From positions 124,001 through 188,000 of the forward strand of contig JAILDX010000004.1 in NCBI GenBank assembly GCA_024688685.1: a DNA stretch of 64,000 bases, read 5' to 3'. The DNA is from Saccharofermentans sp. (lineage in GTDB: Bacteria; Bacillota; Clostridia; Saccharofermentanales; Saccharofermentanaceae). Positions 41,604 through 50,623 of the stretch are shown here, piece after piece (the first letter of the stretch is position 1; the number at the start of each line of letters is the position of its first letter). The notes beneath the pieces are model-generated. The model saw only the letters and a program-made list of their open reading frames with translations, had not been told where the DNA came from and did not search any database. The translations under genes and the position numbers were made by a program.

Positions 41604-43411
41604 TGTTTCAAAGCACCCTGCTTAGAAGAACAATGACACTTGTTATCGGAGCGCTCGTTGCTTCGATGTTCCTTACTCTTGTTGCTTTCCTTCTCGCAGG
41701 AAGAAGCGTTACCATCAATAACAAGGTTGAGACTACACTCGCCAATTCACGAAGGATCACTGAGGCGATCGCCGACTGTCCGGACATTATCAGCAACGAA
41801 CAGTTCAGGAATGTGCTCTTTGATTCTTCTTTCATGTCTGACAATACTGTTCTTCTTGTAGACGAACAGGCTCAGATTATACAAAGACCCCCCGTCGAGA
41901 ATACTTCGGTAAGTGAGTCAGAGCTTACTATTGCGATGCGATACATTGGACAATCTCTTCCCGAGTTTGATTACGACAAGAACAATATCAGTTACGTACT
42001 TATCCCTTCGGACAAGAGCTATACCCAGCTTCTCATAACGATGAGCAACATCTCAGGCACTGACCTGCCGCTCTATATCACGACAGTATCTTCTATCGAG
42101 GATTTTGACAGCGTTATCATATCATTCGTTAACATTCTAGCGTTATCTACACTACTGGCTGCTATGGCGATGCTTGTTCCGTCCTATGTAATGGTTAACC
42201 AGATTCTCCTGCCTCTTCAGAACATTAATGAAGTTGCTAAGCAGTTCGGTCAGGGCAACATGAGCGTAAGAGCTGACGAGTCGCATAAGGGCGAGATCGG
42301 TGAGCTCGGTGCATCGTTTAACATACTCGCTGACAGGCTCTCCCAGTCGATCAACGATCTCACAATAGAGCGTAACAGACTTGAAGACATCTTTAATGTC
42401 ATTTCGGAAGGTATCGTCGTTGTTGACCAGAGAGCGGTTCCTATAGTTGTTAATAACGAAGCGAGGACGATCTTCTCCAATGCACACAGGAGCAACCTGT
42501 TTACGGAGAGGCTTCAGCTCATTCCTTTCGAGGAGATATGGAATGATTTCGATCTGTGTCTCAAAGATGCAGAGAACAAGCAGAGGGTCGTAGAAGGTCC
42601 GGATTATGCATATTCGTCCACTATCGTTCCGAAGCTCGACCCCAACGGCAACTGCGTCGGTGCGATCGGATTCTTCCGTGATATCTACGATGAGCAGAAG
42701 CTGGAGAGAACGAGAAGAGATTATGTTTCGAATATCTCACATGAGCTCAGGACTCCCCTTCAGACGCTCAGAGGTCTTATCGAGCCTCTGGCTGACGGAA
42801 TGGTCAAAAAGGAAGAGGATAAGCTCCGTTATTACAATATCATCCTGAACGAGACGATGAGACTCTCAAGACTTATCGACGACATGCTTGAGCTTTCCAA
42901 GCTCCAGTCACGCGCTGTTGCATTTAAGAGTTTCCCGTTTGACATCAATACACTCCTTGAGGATCTGGAGACTAAGTTCAGACCCATCATGAAGGAGTCC
43001 GGCATCAACTTTAAGGTCAAGTTCAATTCGGGCCGCCTCCCTACAGTTATGGGTAACCCCGACCGTGTCGAGCAGATACTCATCATCCTTCTCGACAACG
43101 CGAAGAAGTACACACCTCAGGGCGGAAGCGTCACTATCTATTCAGACTATATCGAGAGCGAGAACAAGGTTCATATCTCAGTATCTGATACAGGACAGGG
43201 CATCCACGAATACGATATCAACCATATCTTTGACAGATTCTTCAAAGCGGACCGTGCAAGAGGCAAGAAAGGCAGCGGCCTTGGTCTCTCGATCGCAAAG
43301 GAACTCCTGAACTATATGGGTGAGGATATCACCGTTGAGAGTGTTTACGGCGAAGGCACTACATTCAGGTTCACTCTGACAAAGGCGGAATCATACGATG
43401 CCTGGAAGTAA
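41603..43411 (+). CDS. PhoR/WalK-type sensor histidine kinase
   Basis: 602 residues. Two membrane helices (about 12-33 and 173-197) flank an extracellular sensor of about 140 residues. Then HAMP (about 198-250), a PAS-type domain (LEDIFNVISEGIVVVD, about 255-350), the phosphoacceptor in ISHELRTPLQ (about H386) and an ATPase with DNAKKYT, DTGQGI and GSGLGLSI. All catalytic boxes are intact. It should phosphorylate the regulator encoded just upstream. The signal is unknown; the divergent lipoprotein gene could be a target. Confidence 0.95.
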   Translation: MFQSTLLRRTMTLVIGALVASMFLTLVAFLLAGRSVTINNKVETTLANSRRITEAIADCPDIISNEQFRNVLFDSSFMSDNTVLLVDEQAQIIQRPPVENTSVSESELTIAMRYIGQSLPEFDYDKNNISYVLIPSDKSYTQLLITMSNISGTDLPLYITTVSSIEDFDSVIISFVNILALSTLLAAMAMLVPSYVMVNQILLPLQNINEVAKQFGQGNMSVRADESHKGEIGELGASFNILADRLSQSINDLTIERNRLEDIFNVISEGIVVVDQRAVPIVVNNEARTIFSNAHRSNLFTERLQLIPFEEIWNDFDLCLKDAENKQRVVEGPDYAYSSTIVPKLDPNGNCVGAIGFFRDIYDEQKLERTRRDYVSNISHELRTPLQTLRGLIEPLADGMVKKEEDKLRYYNIILNETMRLSRLIDDMLELSKLQSRAVAFKSFPFDINTLLEDLETKFRPIMKESGINFKVKFNSGRLPTVMGNPDRVEQILIILLDNAKKYTPQGGSVTIYSDYIESENKVHISVSDTGQGIHEYDINHIFDRFFKADRARGKKGSGLGLSIAKELLNYMGEDITVESVYGEGTTFRFTLTKAESYDAWK

Positions 43412-44108
43412 GCGGATCAACAAGTATCTCGCTGAATCAGGTGCATGTTCAAGAAGAGGCGCAGATAAGCTCATAGATGAAGGGCGCGTTACCGTTAACG
43501 GAGTTGTTGCAACGCTGGGAACAGTTATCAATGACGGTGACGTTGTCGAACTCGACGGCAAGGCAGTTATCCCTGAAGAAAGCAAGATATATATTGCCTT
43601 CAACAAACCGCTTGGTGTAACCTGTACGACTGACAGAAGAGATCCCACAAATATAATCGACTATATTGATTATCCCGAACGCATCTTCCCCATCGGAAGG
43701 CTTGATAAGAATTCGTCAGGACTCATCCTTCTTACAAATGACGGAGATATAGTTAACAGGCTTCTCCGTGCTGAATACGAACACGAGAAAGAGTATATCG
43801 TCTCTGTCGATAAGAACATCGATGAAGATTTTAAGGAAAAGATGGAATCAGGTCTTCCGGTCCTTGATCAGATAACGCTTCCGTGTGAGGTTACGATACT
43901 CGGCAAGAGACGTTTCAGCATTGTACTCCATCAGGGATTGAACCGCCAGATAAGACGTATGTGCGAACATCTCGGATACAGGGTTACGAAGCTCAGACGC
44001 GTGCGTTTTATGAATATAAAGATCGGTACTCTCCCTCTGGGAAAATACCGACCGTTAACATCTTCTGAGATTAAAAGCCTAAAGGAACTATCCTCCAGGT
44101 CTAAATAA
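43398..44108 (+). CDS. RsuA/RluB-family pseudouridine synthase
   Basis: 236 residues. An N-terminal S4 RNA-binding domain (RINKYLAESGACSRRGADKLI in sense) precedes the catalytic domain with GRLDKNSSGLILLTNDG, whose Asp is the nucleophile, and HQGLNRQIRRMCEHLGY. The family modifies 16S or 23S rRNA uridines. The length and motifs are compatible with RluB or RluF-like enzymes. The gene overlaps the sensor kinase by 14 bases, an unusual partner that implies cotranscription with the two-component system. It converges on the next gene with only 3 bases between. Confidence 0.92.
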   Translation: MPGSKRINKYLAESGACSRRGADKLIDEGRVTVNGVVATLGTVINDGDVVELDGKAVIPEESKIYIAFNKPLGVTCTTDRRDPTNIIDYIDYPERIFPIGRLDKNSSGLILLTNDGDIVNRLLRAEYEHEKEYIVSVDKNIDEDFKEKMESGLPVLDQITLPCEVTILGKRRFSIVLHQGLNRQIRRMCEHLGYRVTKLRRVRFMNIKIGTLPLGKYRPLTSSEIKSLKELSSRSK

Positions 44109-44111
44109 TAC

Positions 44112-44903
44112 TCATTCTTCTTTGTTGCCCTTTTCAGGAGTTTCTTCAGAAGATTCAGTTTCTTCTGCTTTCTCCTCAGCATCCGAAGTCTCGGAAGTTT
44201 CCACAGTTTTCTCGGCTGTCTCTGCTTCCTCAACAGTCTCAGGAATCACCGCAGGATCAGGATCGCCAACCGAATTACGGGCATCCTCAACGATTGCTGC
44301 GATATCGTCGTCATCGAGGTCGGACTTCTTCTCAGACTCATTCCAGAATCTTACCTTGTCCTCACTGTTCCTTGCACCATAAGCATCAGCGATAGCGAAC
44401 GCCTCTTCCTTCAGCTTGAGGAAATCCTCTTTCGAAGCCAGATCTCTTGTGGATGTCTGGAAACATGCATCCTCGAAAACATTATCAAGAACCAGATACA
44501 TTGCTCTCTCATTGGAGAAATTGCCGTCAACCAGTGCCTCCGCTCTGTCCGGAGCGCCATCTCTGGCATCAAAGCTCTCGAAAGGAATCTTGATATTGCT
44601 GTATCTGAATCTAAGAACAATATTCTTCTCGTTGTAATCAACCGCAACTCTGTATTTTGCAATAAGAAATGTCTGTGCAAAAACAAGAACCGAGATTATC
44701 GCACCCAGAACGCCAACACAGGCAAGAATGATGAGCATGCCCATCTTCATAAAGCCATAGATGGCAGCCATAGCAAAGAGCACAAACAGGATTGCTGTAA
44801 TTACCCTTCTCGAATTGATCTGCTTTGCATTAGCCGGGAAACAGTGTACGCCCTCCTGAGGAAGTGCACTGATCTTAGCCTGATCTTCAAAACCTGATGC
44901 CAT
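44112..44903 (-). CDS. Membrane protein of unknown function with acidic tail
   Basis: 263 residues. Two membrane helices (about residues 35-55 and 58-82) are followed by a soluble beta-rich domain (VDYNEKNIVLRFRYSNIKIPFESF in sense) like the PH-type YcxB domain often found after such helices; this is tentative. The last 60 residues are a low-complexity Glu/Thr/Ser/Ala tail. AAAGGAGG precedes the ATG. It lies 18 bases downstream of valS and could be read through from it. Confidence 0.75.
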   Translation of the reverse strand: MASGFEDQAKISALPQEGVHCFPANAKQINSRRVITAILFVLFAMAAIYGFMKMGMLIILACVGVLGAIISVLVFAQTFLIAKYRVAVDYNEKNIVLRFRYSNIKIPFESFDARDGAPDRAEALVDGNFSNERAMYLVLDNVFEDACFQTSTRDLASKEDFLKLKEEAFAIADAYGARNSEDKVRFWNESEKKSDLDDDDIAAIVEDARNSVGDPDPAVIPETVEEAETAEKTVETSETSDAEEKAEETESSEETPEKGNKEE

Positions 44904-44920
44904 ATGATATCCTCCTTTGA

Positions 44921-47578
44921 TCAGTTCTGAGAGAGCATCCTGATACGCTCCTCAACGCCCTTAAACATCTCTTTATATTTTGCAAGCTTCTCGCGCTCTG
45001 CGTTAACGACCTTCTCAGGTGCGTTGTTGACGAACTGCGCATTACCGAGCTTACCTTCGCCCCTCTTGATCTCGCCCATGAGCTTGTCCTTCTCACCTGC
45101 AAGTCTCAGGAGTTCCTTATCGATATCAATGAGTTCCTCAAGAGGAATATAAACCTCACCGCCATCAAAGATAGCAGCAACTGCTGTCGCAGGGATCCCA
45201 CTCTTATCGTTAGTTGTCTCAAGGCTCGAAACAGATGCAAGTCTCTCAAGGAAAGCCTTGCCGTCCTCGAACATCTTAAGTGTCTTATCGCTCTGCGAAA
45301 CAACGATGATATGCGCCTTATGTGACGGCGGAACGTTCATCTCTGTCCTGATATTACGGATAGAACGGATAGCACCCATAAGAGTTGTCATCATGTCAGC
45401 TTCAGTCTCATATGAAGGAATCTCTTCAGCCGAAGGCCAGTCAGAGATCATGATCGACTCGCTCTTATCATCAAGAACAAGGTTGGAATAAACTTCCTCT
45501 GTAAGGAACGGCATAAACGGATGCAGGAGCTTAACTGCTGTTCCGAGCACATAATTAAGCAGATACAGTGCCTCAAGCCTTGTCTCGCACTCCTTATCAA
45601 AGAGTCTGCTCTTCGCGATCTCGATATACCAGTCGCAGAAGTTATCCCAGATAAAGTCAACGATCTTCGCAAGAGCAACGCCGAAGTCGTAGTTATCGAT
45701 ATTGACTGTTGCCTCTTCAACAAGATTATGCAGATTTGTCAGGATCCACTTATCCTCGATAGTGAACCTGCTCTTATCAACCTTGCTGAAATCGACATCG
45801 TCATCCATGTTCATGATAACGAATCGCATAGCGTTCCAGATCTTGTTGGAAAGATTACGTCCCATCATGATCTTGTCTTCCTGGAACCTCTGGTCGTTAC
45901 CCGGAGCATTACCCGTACAGAGGGCATATCTTAATGAATCTGCACCGTATTTTGAGATGATCTCGAGAGGATCGATACCGTTGCCGAGTGACTTGCTCAT
46001 CTTCCTGCCCTGTGAGTCTCTTACAAGGCCGTGGATAAGAACATCCCTGAAAGGTACATCATCCATATGAGCCATACCTGCAACGATCATTCTTGATACC
46101 CAGAAAGTGATGATGTCGTAACCTGTTACGAGAGTATCTGTGGGATAGAATCTCTCAAGGTCCTCTGTCTTATCCGGCCAGCCCATTGTCGAGAAAGGCC
46201 ACAGAGCAGATGAGAACCATGTATCAAGAGTATCAGGATCCTGACGCATAGGCTTGCCGCACTTAGGGCAGACTGCAGAACTCTCCTTTGTTACAACTAT
46301 CTCCCCGCAGTCATCACAGTAGAATGCAGGAATACGGTGACCCCACCAGAGCTGACGCGAAATACACCAGTCTCTGATATCGTTCATCCAGTTGAAATAG
46401 TTCTTGTCGAATCTCTCGGGAACAAACCTGATCCTGCCGTCCTTAACGGCCTCAATGGCAGGCTTTGCCAGTTCTTCCATCTTAACGAACCACTGGAGTG
46501 ATACTCTCGGCTCGATAGTCGTGCCGCAGCGGTAGCATGTACCGACATTGTGGTTATAATCCTCAACCTTGATCAGATATCCGCCTGCTTCCAGATCATC
46601 GACGATAACCTTACGTGCCTCGTATCTGTCCATTCCGGCATATTTAGGATAATCCTCAGTGATTTTTGCGTCAGGAGTCAGAACATTGATAACCTCAAGA
46701 CCATGACGCAGTCCGACCTCAAAGTCGTTAGGATCGTGTGCAGGGGTGATCTTAACAACACCTGTACCAAATTCGATATCAACATAGTCATCTGCTACAA
46801 CAGGGATCCTTCTGCCAACGAGGGGCAGGATCAGCATCTTGCCGATCATATCCTGATAACGCTCATCCTTAGGGTTAACAGCAACAGCCGTATCGCCAAG
46901 GAGAGTCTCAGGTCTTGTGGTAGCGAGCTCAACAAAGCCTGAACCATCCTCAAGCGGATATCTAAGATGCCAGAAATGGCCTGCCTGATCCTCATACTCA
47001 ACCTCAGCGTTCGAAATGGATGTCAGACAATGGGGACACCAGTTGATGATCCTCTCACCTCTGTAGATGAGTCCCTGGTTATAGTACTTAACGAAAACTT
47101 CCTTAACGGCCTCAGAGCATCCCTCATCCATCGTGAAACGCTCCCTTGACCAGTCACATGAAGAACCCAGCTTCTTAAGCTGCTGGACGATCGTACCACC
47201 ATACTTTGCCTTCCAGTCCCATGCGCGCTCGAGGAACTTCTCACGGCCGATATCCTCCTTGAAGATACCCTCCTTACGCATAGCCTCAACGATCTTCGCC
47301 TCCGTAGCGATAGATGCGTGGTCAGTACCCGGGAGCCAGAGGGCGTCGTAGCCCTTCATTCTCTTGTATCTTGTCAGGATGTCCTGAAGTGTATTATCAA
47401 GAGCGTGTCCCATGTGAAGCTGTCCCGTAATGTTCGGAGGGGGCATAACGATGGAGAACGGCTTCTTGCTCTTATCTCCTGTAGGACTGAAATAGCCCTT
47501 GTCCATCCACTCCTTATAAAGTCTCGGCTCCGCCTCATTCGGATCGAAAGCCTTGTTAATGCTGTCAATTCTTGCCAT
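44921..47578 (-). CDS. valS: Valine-tRNA ligase
   Basis: 885 residues, normal length. HIGH-type motif in PPNITGQLHMGHAL (about residue 50), the editing domain (TTRPETLLGDTAV), KMSKS in RKMSKSLGNG, and a C-terminal coiled-coil arm. The zinc-like CDDCG and CPKCG pairs within the Rossmann insertion are also present. AAGGAAGG precedes the ATG. The 146 bases upstream carry only the terminator of the previous gene, so there is no room for a T-box leader, unlike many clostridial aminoacyl-tRNA synthetase genes. Confidence 0.97.
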   Translation of the reverse strand: MARIDSINKAFDPNEAEPRLYKEWMDKGYFSPTGDKSKKPFSIVMPPPNITGQLHMGHALDNTLQDILTRYKRMKGYDALWLPGTDHASIATEAKIVEAMRKEGIFKEDIGREKFLERAWDWKAKYGGTIVQQLKKLGSSCDWSRERFTMDEGCSEAVKEVFVKYYNQGLIYRGERIINWCPHCLTSISNAEVEYEDQAGHFWHLRYPLEDGSGFVELATTRPETLLGDTAVAVNPKDERYQDMIGKMLILPLVGRRIPVVADDYVDIEFGTGVVKITPAHDPNDFEVGLRHGLEVINVLTPDAKITEDYPKYAGMDRYEARKVIVDDLEAGGYLIKVEDYNHNVGTCYRCGTTIEPRVSLQWFVKMEELAKPAIEAVKDGRIRFVPERFDKNYFNWMNDIRDWCISRQLWWGHRIPAFYCDDCGEIVVTKESSAVCPKCGKPMRQDPDTLDTWFSSALWPFSTMGWPDKTEDLERFYPTDTLVTGYDIITFWVSRMIVAGMAHMDDVPFRDVLIHGLVRDSQGRKMSKSLGNGIDPLEIISKYGADSLRYALCTGNAPGNDQRFQEDKIMMGRNLSNKIWNAMRFVIMNMDDDVDFSKVDKSRFTIEDKWILTNLHNLVEEATVNIDNYDFGVALAKIVDFIWDNFCDWYIEIAKSRLFDKECETRLEALYLLNYVLGTAVKLLHPFMPFLTEEVYSNLVLDDKSESIMISDWPSAEEIPSYETEADMMTTLMGAIRSIRNIRTEMNVPPSHKAHIIVVSQSDKTLKMFEDGKAFLERLASVSSLETTNDKSGIPATAVAAIFDGGEVYIPLEELIDIDKELLRLAGEKDKLMGEIKRGEGKLGNAQFVNNAPEKVVNAEREKLAKYKEMFKGVEERIRMLSQN

Positions 47579-47652
47579 AGATATCAGCCTTCCTTAAATA
47601 TACGTATAAACAATATATTATTACTCATTTTTCTTTTTATATCAATAAGGAC

Positions 47653-47690
47653 GGCAAAAAACAGAGGCTGTCTCCATAAGAAACAGCCCC
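47653..47690 (-). terminator. Terminator after the ROK kinase gene
   Basis: On the minus strand GGGGCTGTTTC pairs with GAGACAGCCTC around a 5-base loop, followed by a run of T residues (47653-47663). It separates the ROK gene from valS. Confidence 0.8.
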
Positions 47691-47724
47691 TATATTCACG
47701 CTTGAAAAAATAATTCCTGAGTTC

Positions 47725-48684
47725 TTACTTCTCAGTGATCATTGACAGAGCTCCATAGAGGATCGAATCATCGTTAAGAGCTGCGTTCTTAAGCTCAACA
47801 GACTCTCTGATCGACGGCATGCAGTATCTGTCAACCTCAGCCAGGATCCTGGGCAGGAAATAATCACCGCAGGCCTCGATAACACCGCCGCCGTAAACGA
47901 CGATCTCAGGGCTGAAAGTATTGATGAGATTACCTGTAGCTATAGCCAGATAGTGGCATGCGCGGTCAACAGCTTCTATAGCGACCTGATCCTCTGCAGC
48001 AAGAGCTTTCTTGAGCGCCTTGCTCTTGAAAGCACTTCCTGTAATGGCATCAGCCATCATTGTCTCTCTTCCTCTTGCAACCTGCTGCTTGATATAGGAA
48101 GACATACCCTGTTTGCTCGAGAAAGCCTCGAGACAGCCGCGCTGTCCGCAGTTACAGAGAGGTCCTTCAGGATCAAGTATCATATGTCCGTACTCAGCGC
48201 CCTTGAAAAGATGTCCTGTATAGAGCTTTCCGTTGAGGATAAGTCCTCCGCCCATACCCGTTCCGATAAAGAGACCTACAATGTTCTTGTAGTCCTTAGC
48301 GATACCATACTTGTACTCTCCCCATACACCGACATTTACATCGTTGCCGATAAAGAAAGGCGCACCGAACTTCTTCTCGATAGGAGTCCTGATATCGTAG
48401 TTCTTCCAAGGCAGGTTGGGTGATGTCAGTACGATTCCATCCTTCTGATTGATAACACCGGGAGCGCCTGCTGCAATAGCCTTAATCTGCGAAGGCTTGA
48501 GACCGAACTCTGCGATCATCTCATCTACGACGCTGATGATCGTATCTTCAACATTCTGTGATGACTCGCCGTCTGCCTTTGTCTTCTTCTTTAATCTGTA
48601 GACGATCTCCTTCTTACTGTTAAAGATAACGCCGAGGATCTTAGTTCCGCCGATATCGAGACAAATGTTATAAGATTCAGCCAT
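47725..48684 (-). CDS. ROK-family sugar kinase, probably glucokinase
   Basis: 319 residues. The N-terminal phosphate-binding segment is LDIGGTKI; the substrate and catalytic stretch is FFIGNDVNVGVWGEYKYG; the ROK signature and zinc motif is CNCGQRGCLEAFSS. These fit bacterial glucokinases of the ROK family, which phosphorylate glucose taken up without a PTS. There is no N-terminal helix-turn-helix, so it is an enzyme and not a repressor. GGGAGG precedes the ATG, 16 bases after clpX. Confidence 0.9.
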   Translation of the reverse strand: MAESYNICLDIGGTKILGVIFNSKKEIVYRLKKKTKADGESSQNVEDTIISVVDEMIAEFGLKPSQIKAIAAGAPGVINQKDGIVLTSPNLPWKNYDIRTPIEKKFGAPFFIGNDVNVGVWGEYKYGIAKDYKNIVGLFIGTGMGGGLILNGKLYTGHLFKGAEYGHMILDPEGPLCNCGQRGCLEAFSSKQGMSSYIKQQVARGRETMMADAITGSAFKSKALKKALAAEDQVAIEAVDRACHYLAIATGNLINTFSPEIVVYGGGVIEACGDYFLPRILAEVDRYCMPSIRESVELKNAALNDDSILYGALSMITEK

Positions 48685-48700
48685 ATCGCTATACCTCCCG

Positions 48701-50008
48701 TCAGCCTGCGCTCTGATTTACAACGACCGCAGCATTTGAATTATTAGATGATTGCTTCTTCTGCTTATAGATAATAGTGGGCTGTTTATTATTCTTGATG
48801 CAGTTCTCATCGATAACACACTTAACGACATCGCGCTCTGAAGGAATATCAAACATTACTTCACGCATTGTCTCTTCGATTATCGATCTCAGACCTCTTG
48901 CACCGGTATTCTGCTCAATTGCCTTCTCGGCAATTGCTCTGATAGCTTCATCAGTGAACTCAAGATTAACATCATCCATCTTGAACATCTTCTGATACTG
49001 CTTGATTATTGCATTGCGGGGTTGTGTGAGAACATTAACCAGAGCATCTGCATCGAGCTTATCAAGTGCAACAGTAACGGGCACACGACCGATAAACTCA
49101 GGTATAAGACCAAACTTCATAAGGTCTTCAGGGATTACTTCGTGGAAATATGCTCCGCTGTGCATGTCGCGCTTCGACTGAACCTCAGCTCCGAAACCAT
49201 ACTGCTTATTCGCGACACGTGATGCGATGATCTCATCAAGTCCGTCAAAGGCACCGCCGCAGATAAACAGGATATTCGTCGTATCGATCGTTATGCATTC
49301 CTCATTGGGATGCTTTCTTCCACCCTTAGGCGGAACATTCGCAACCGTACTCTCAAGAATCTTCAGAAGAGCCTGCTGAACGCCTTCACCGCTGACGTCT
49401 CTGGTTATCGAAACATTCTCACCTTTCTTTGTGATCTTGTCGATCTCGTCGATATAGATAATACCGGTCTGTGCACGCTCAATATCGTAATCTGCCGCGA
49501 TGATCAGCTTGAGAAGGATATTCTCAACGTCCTCACCGACATAACCTGCCTGAGTCAGTGACGTAGCATCAGCTACGGCGAATGGAACATCAAGTACTCT
49601 TGCAAGAGTCTGAGCAAGAAGTGTCTTACCGGAACCTGTAGGACCTAGAAGAAGGATATTGCTCTTTGAGATCTCAACATCATCCTCGGGGAGATCTGAG
49701 AAAACTCTTTTATAGTGGTTATAAACAGCTACGGAAAGCGCTATCTTCGCCTGATCCTGACCTACTACGTACTGATCGAGACGGTCCTTGATCTCATGAG
49801 GAGTAACGAGCGTATTGGGCTTGCTCTTACGCATCTTGCGCTTCTTATTGACCTTCTCTTCTTCATTTACAATGCCGTAAGCAGTCTTGATACAATCAAT
49901 GCAGATAAAACAGTTAACGCCCGAGAAGAGTCTCGGAACCTCGTATTCTGACTTTCCGCAAAATGAACAACACAAAATGTCGTCGCCTGAACCGCTGTAT
50001 TTACTCAT
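48701..50008 (-). CDS. clpX: ATP-dependent Clp protease ATP-binding subunit ClpX
   Basis: 435 residues from the ATG at 50008, with GGAG 8 bases upstream; the frame is open to 50014 via TTG. The N-terminal zinc finger is CSFC and CIDC; Walker A is GPTGSGKT, Walker [11 protein letters not shown], the arginine-finger region EFIGRVPV and sensor 2 GARGLRSI. The ClpP-docking loop, usually IGF, reads YGF. ClpX unfolds proteins for ClpP, including those carrying the tmRNA tag encoded at 15475. clpP is not in the window. Confidence 0.96.
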   Translation of the reverse strand: MSKYSGSGDDILCCSFCGKSEYEVPRLFSGVNCFICIDCIKTAYGIVNEEEKVNKKRKMRKSKPNTLVTPHEIKDRLDQYVVGQDQAKIALSVAVYNHYKRVFSDLPEDDVEISKSNILLLGPTGSGKTLLAQTLARVLDVPFAVADATSLTQAGYVGEDVENILLKLIIAADYDIERAQTGIIYIDEIDKITKKGENVSITRDVSGEGVQQALLKILESTVANVPPKGGRKHPNEECITIDTTNILFICGGAFDGLDEIIASRVANKQYGFGAEVQSKRDMHSGAYFHEVIPEDLMKFGLIPEFIGRVPVTVALDKLDADALVNVLTQPRNAIIKQYQKMFKMDDVNLEFTDEAIRAIAEKAIEQNTGARGLRSIIEETMREVMFDIPSERDVVKCVIDENCIKNNKQPTIIYKQKKQSSNNSNAAVVVNQSAG

Positions 50009-50104
50009 TAACAATTCTCCAATTCTTATACTGTAAATATTATTTTATCATTATTTTATTTATTTAGATGTCATAAACGTAACATTTTCTGAAACCATTA
50101 GTCT

Positions 50105-50133
50105 AAAAAACAATCCCGGGCGATTGCCCGGGA
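50105..50133 (-). terminator. Terminator of the DUF4234 gene
   Basis: TCCCGGGC pairs with GCCCGGGA around a GATT/AATC loop (50114-50133), followed on the minus strand by a T-run. Confidence 0.8.
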
Positions 50134-50169
50134 CTGCTGACTCTGGTCAAACACTAATATGCTCTCAGA

Positions 50170-50502
50170 TCAAGCTGCTGCAGGTACTAAACCGTTGATG
50201 AAGCTCTGTGTGAGTGCATAGTTAACGATTGAAAGACCGCAAAGAGCGAGAACGAGGTAGATAATACCCCAGTTGCCTTCGCCGGACTTAGCAACCTGAA
50301 TGTCACCCATCTTCTTCCACCAGAACCATCCGTAGATGCCGCATGTAACGATTGTGAGGATGATAACAACAACACCACTTGTGTATTCCTTGTTACCAGC
50401 GATCTCGTTCATCTCTTCGTTGAGCTTGTACATCCAGTACATACCATAAATACCACATGTAACGATTGAAAGGATGATGCATACAACAATGTTCCTATTC
50501 AT
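50170..50502 (-). CDS. Small DUF4234-type membrane protein
   Basis: 110 residues with three hydrophobic segments. The first two are an internal duplication: IILSIVTCGIYGMYWMYKL and IILTIVTCGIYGWFWWKKM, each ending in an aromatic/basic turn, as in DUF4234 proteins. No function is known for the family. The gene stands alone between clpX and sbcC, with AGGAGG before its ATG and a strong terminator after it. Confidence 0.85.
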   Translation of the reverse strand: MNRNIVVCIILSIVTCGIYGMYWMYKLNEEMNEIAGNKEYTSGVVVIILTIVTCGIYGWFWWKKMGDIQVAKSGEGNWGIIYLVLALCGLSIVNYALTQSFINGLVPAAA

Positions 50503-50623
50503 AAGACTCCTCCTAAATATTATTGGGTTGAAACAATTCTATAATAAAAAAAACAAAAATAGAATACTAAATTGCACAAAAATGCATAAAGTAAGCTCAA
50601 TTTCATTAATTTGTAACTAAGTG

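Noticed and set aside
47579..47724. T-box leader for valS
   Set aside because: The gap is too short, has no AGGGTGG-type T-box sequence, and its only hairpin is the terminator of the ROK gene.
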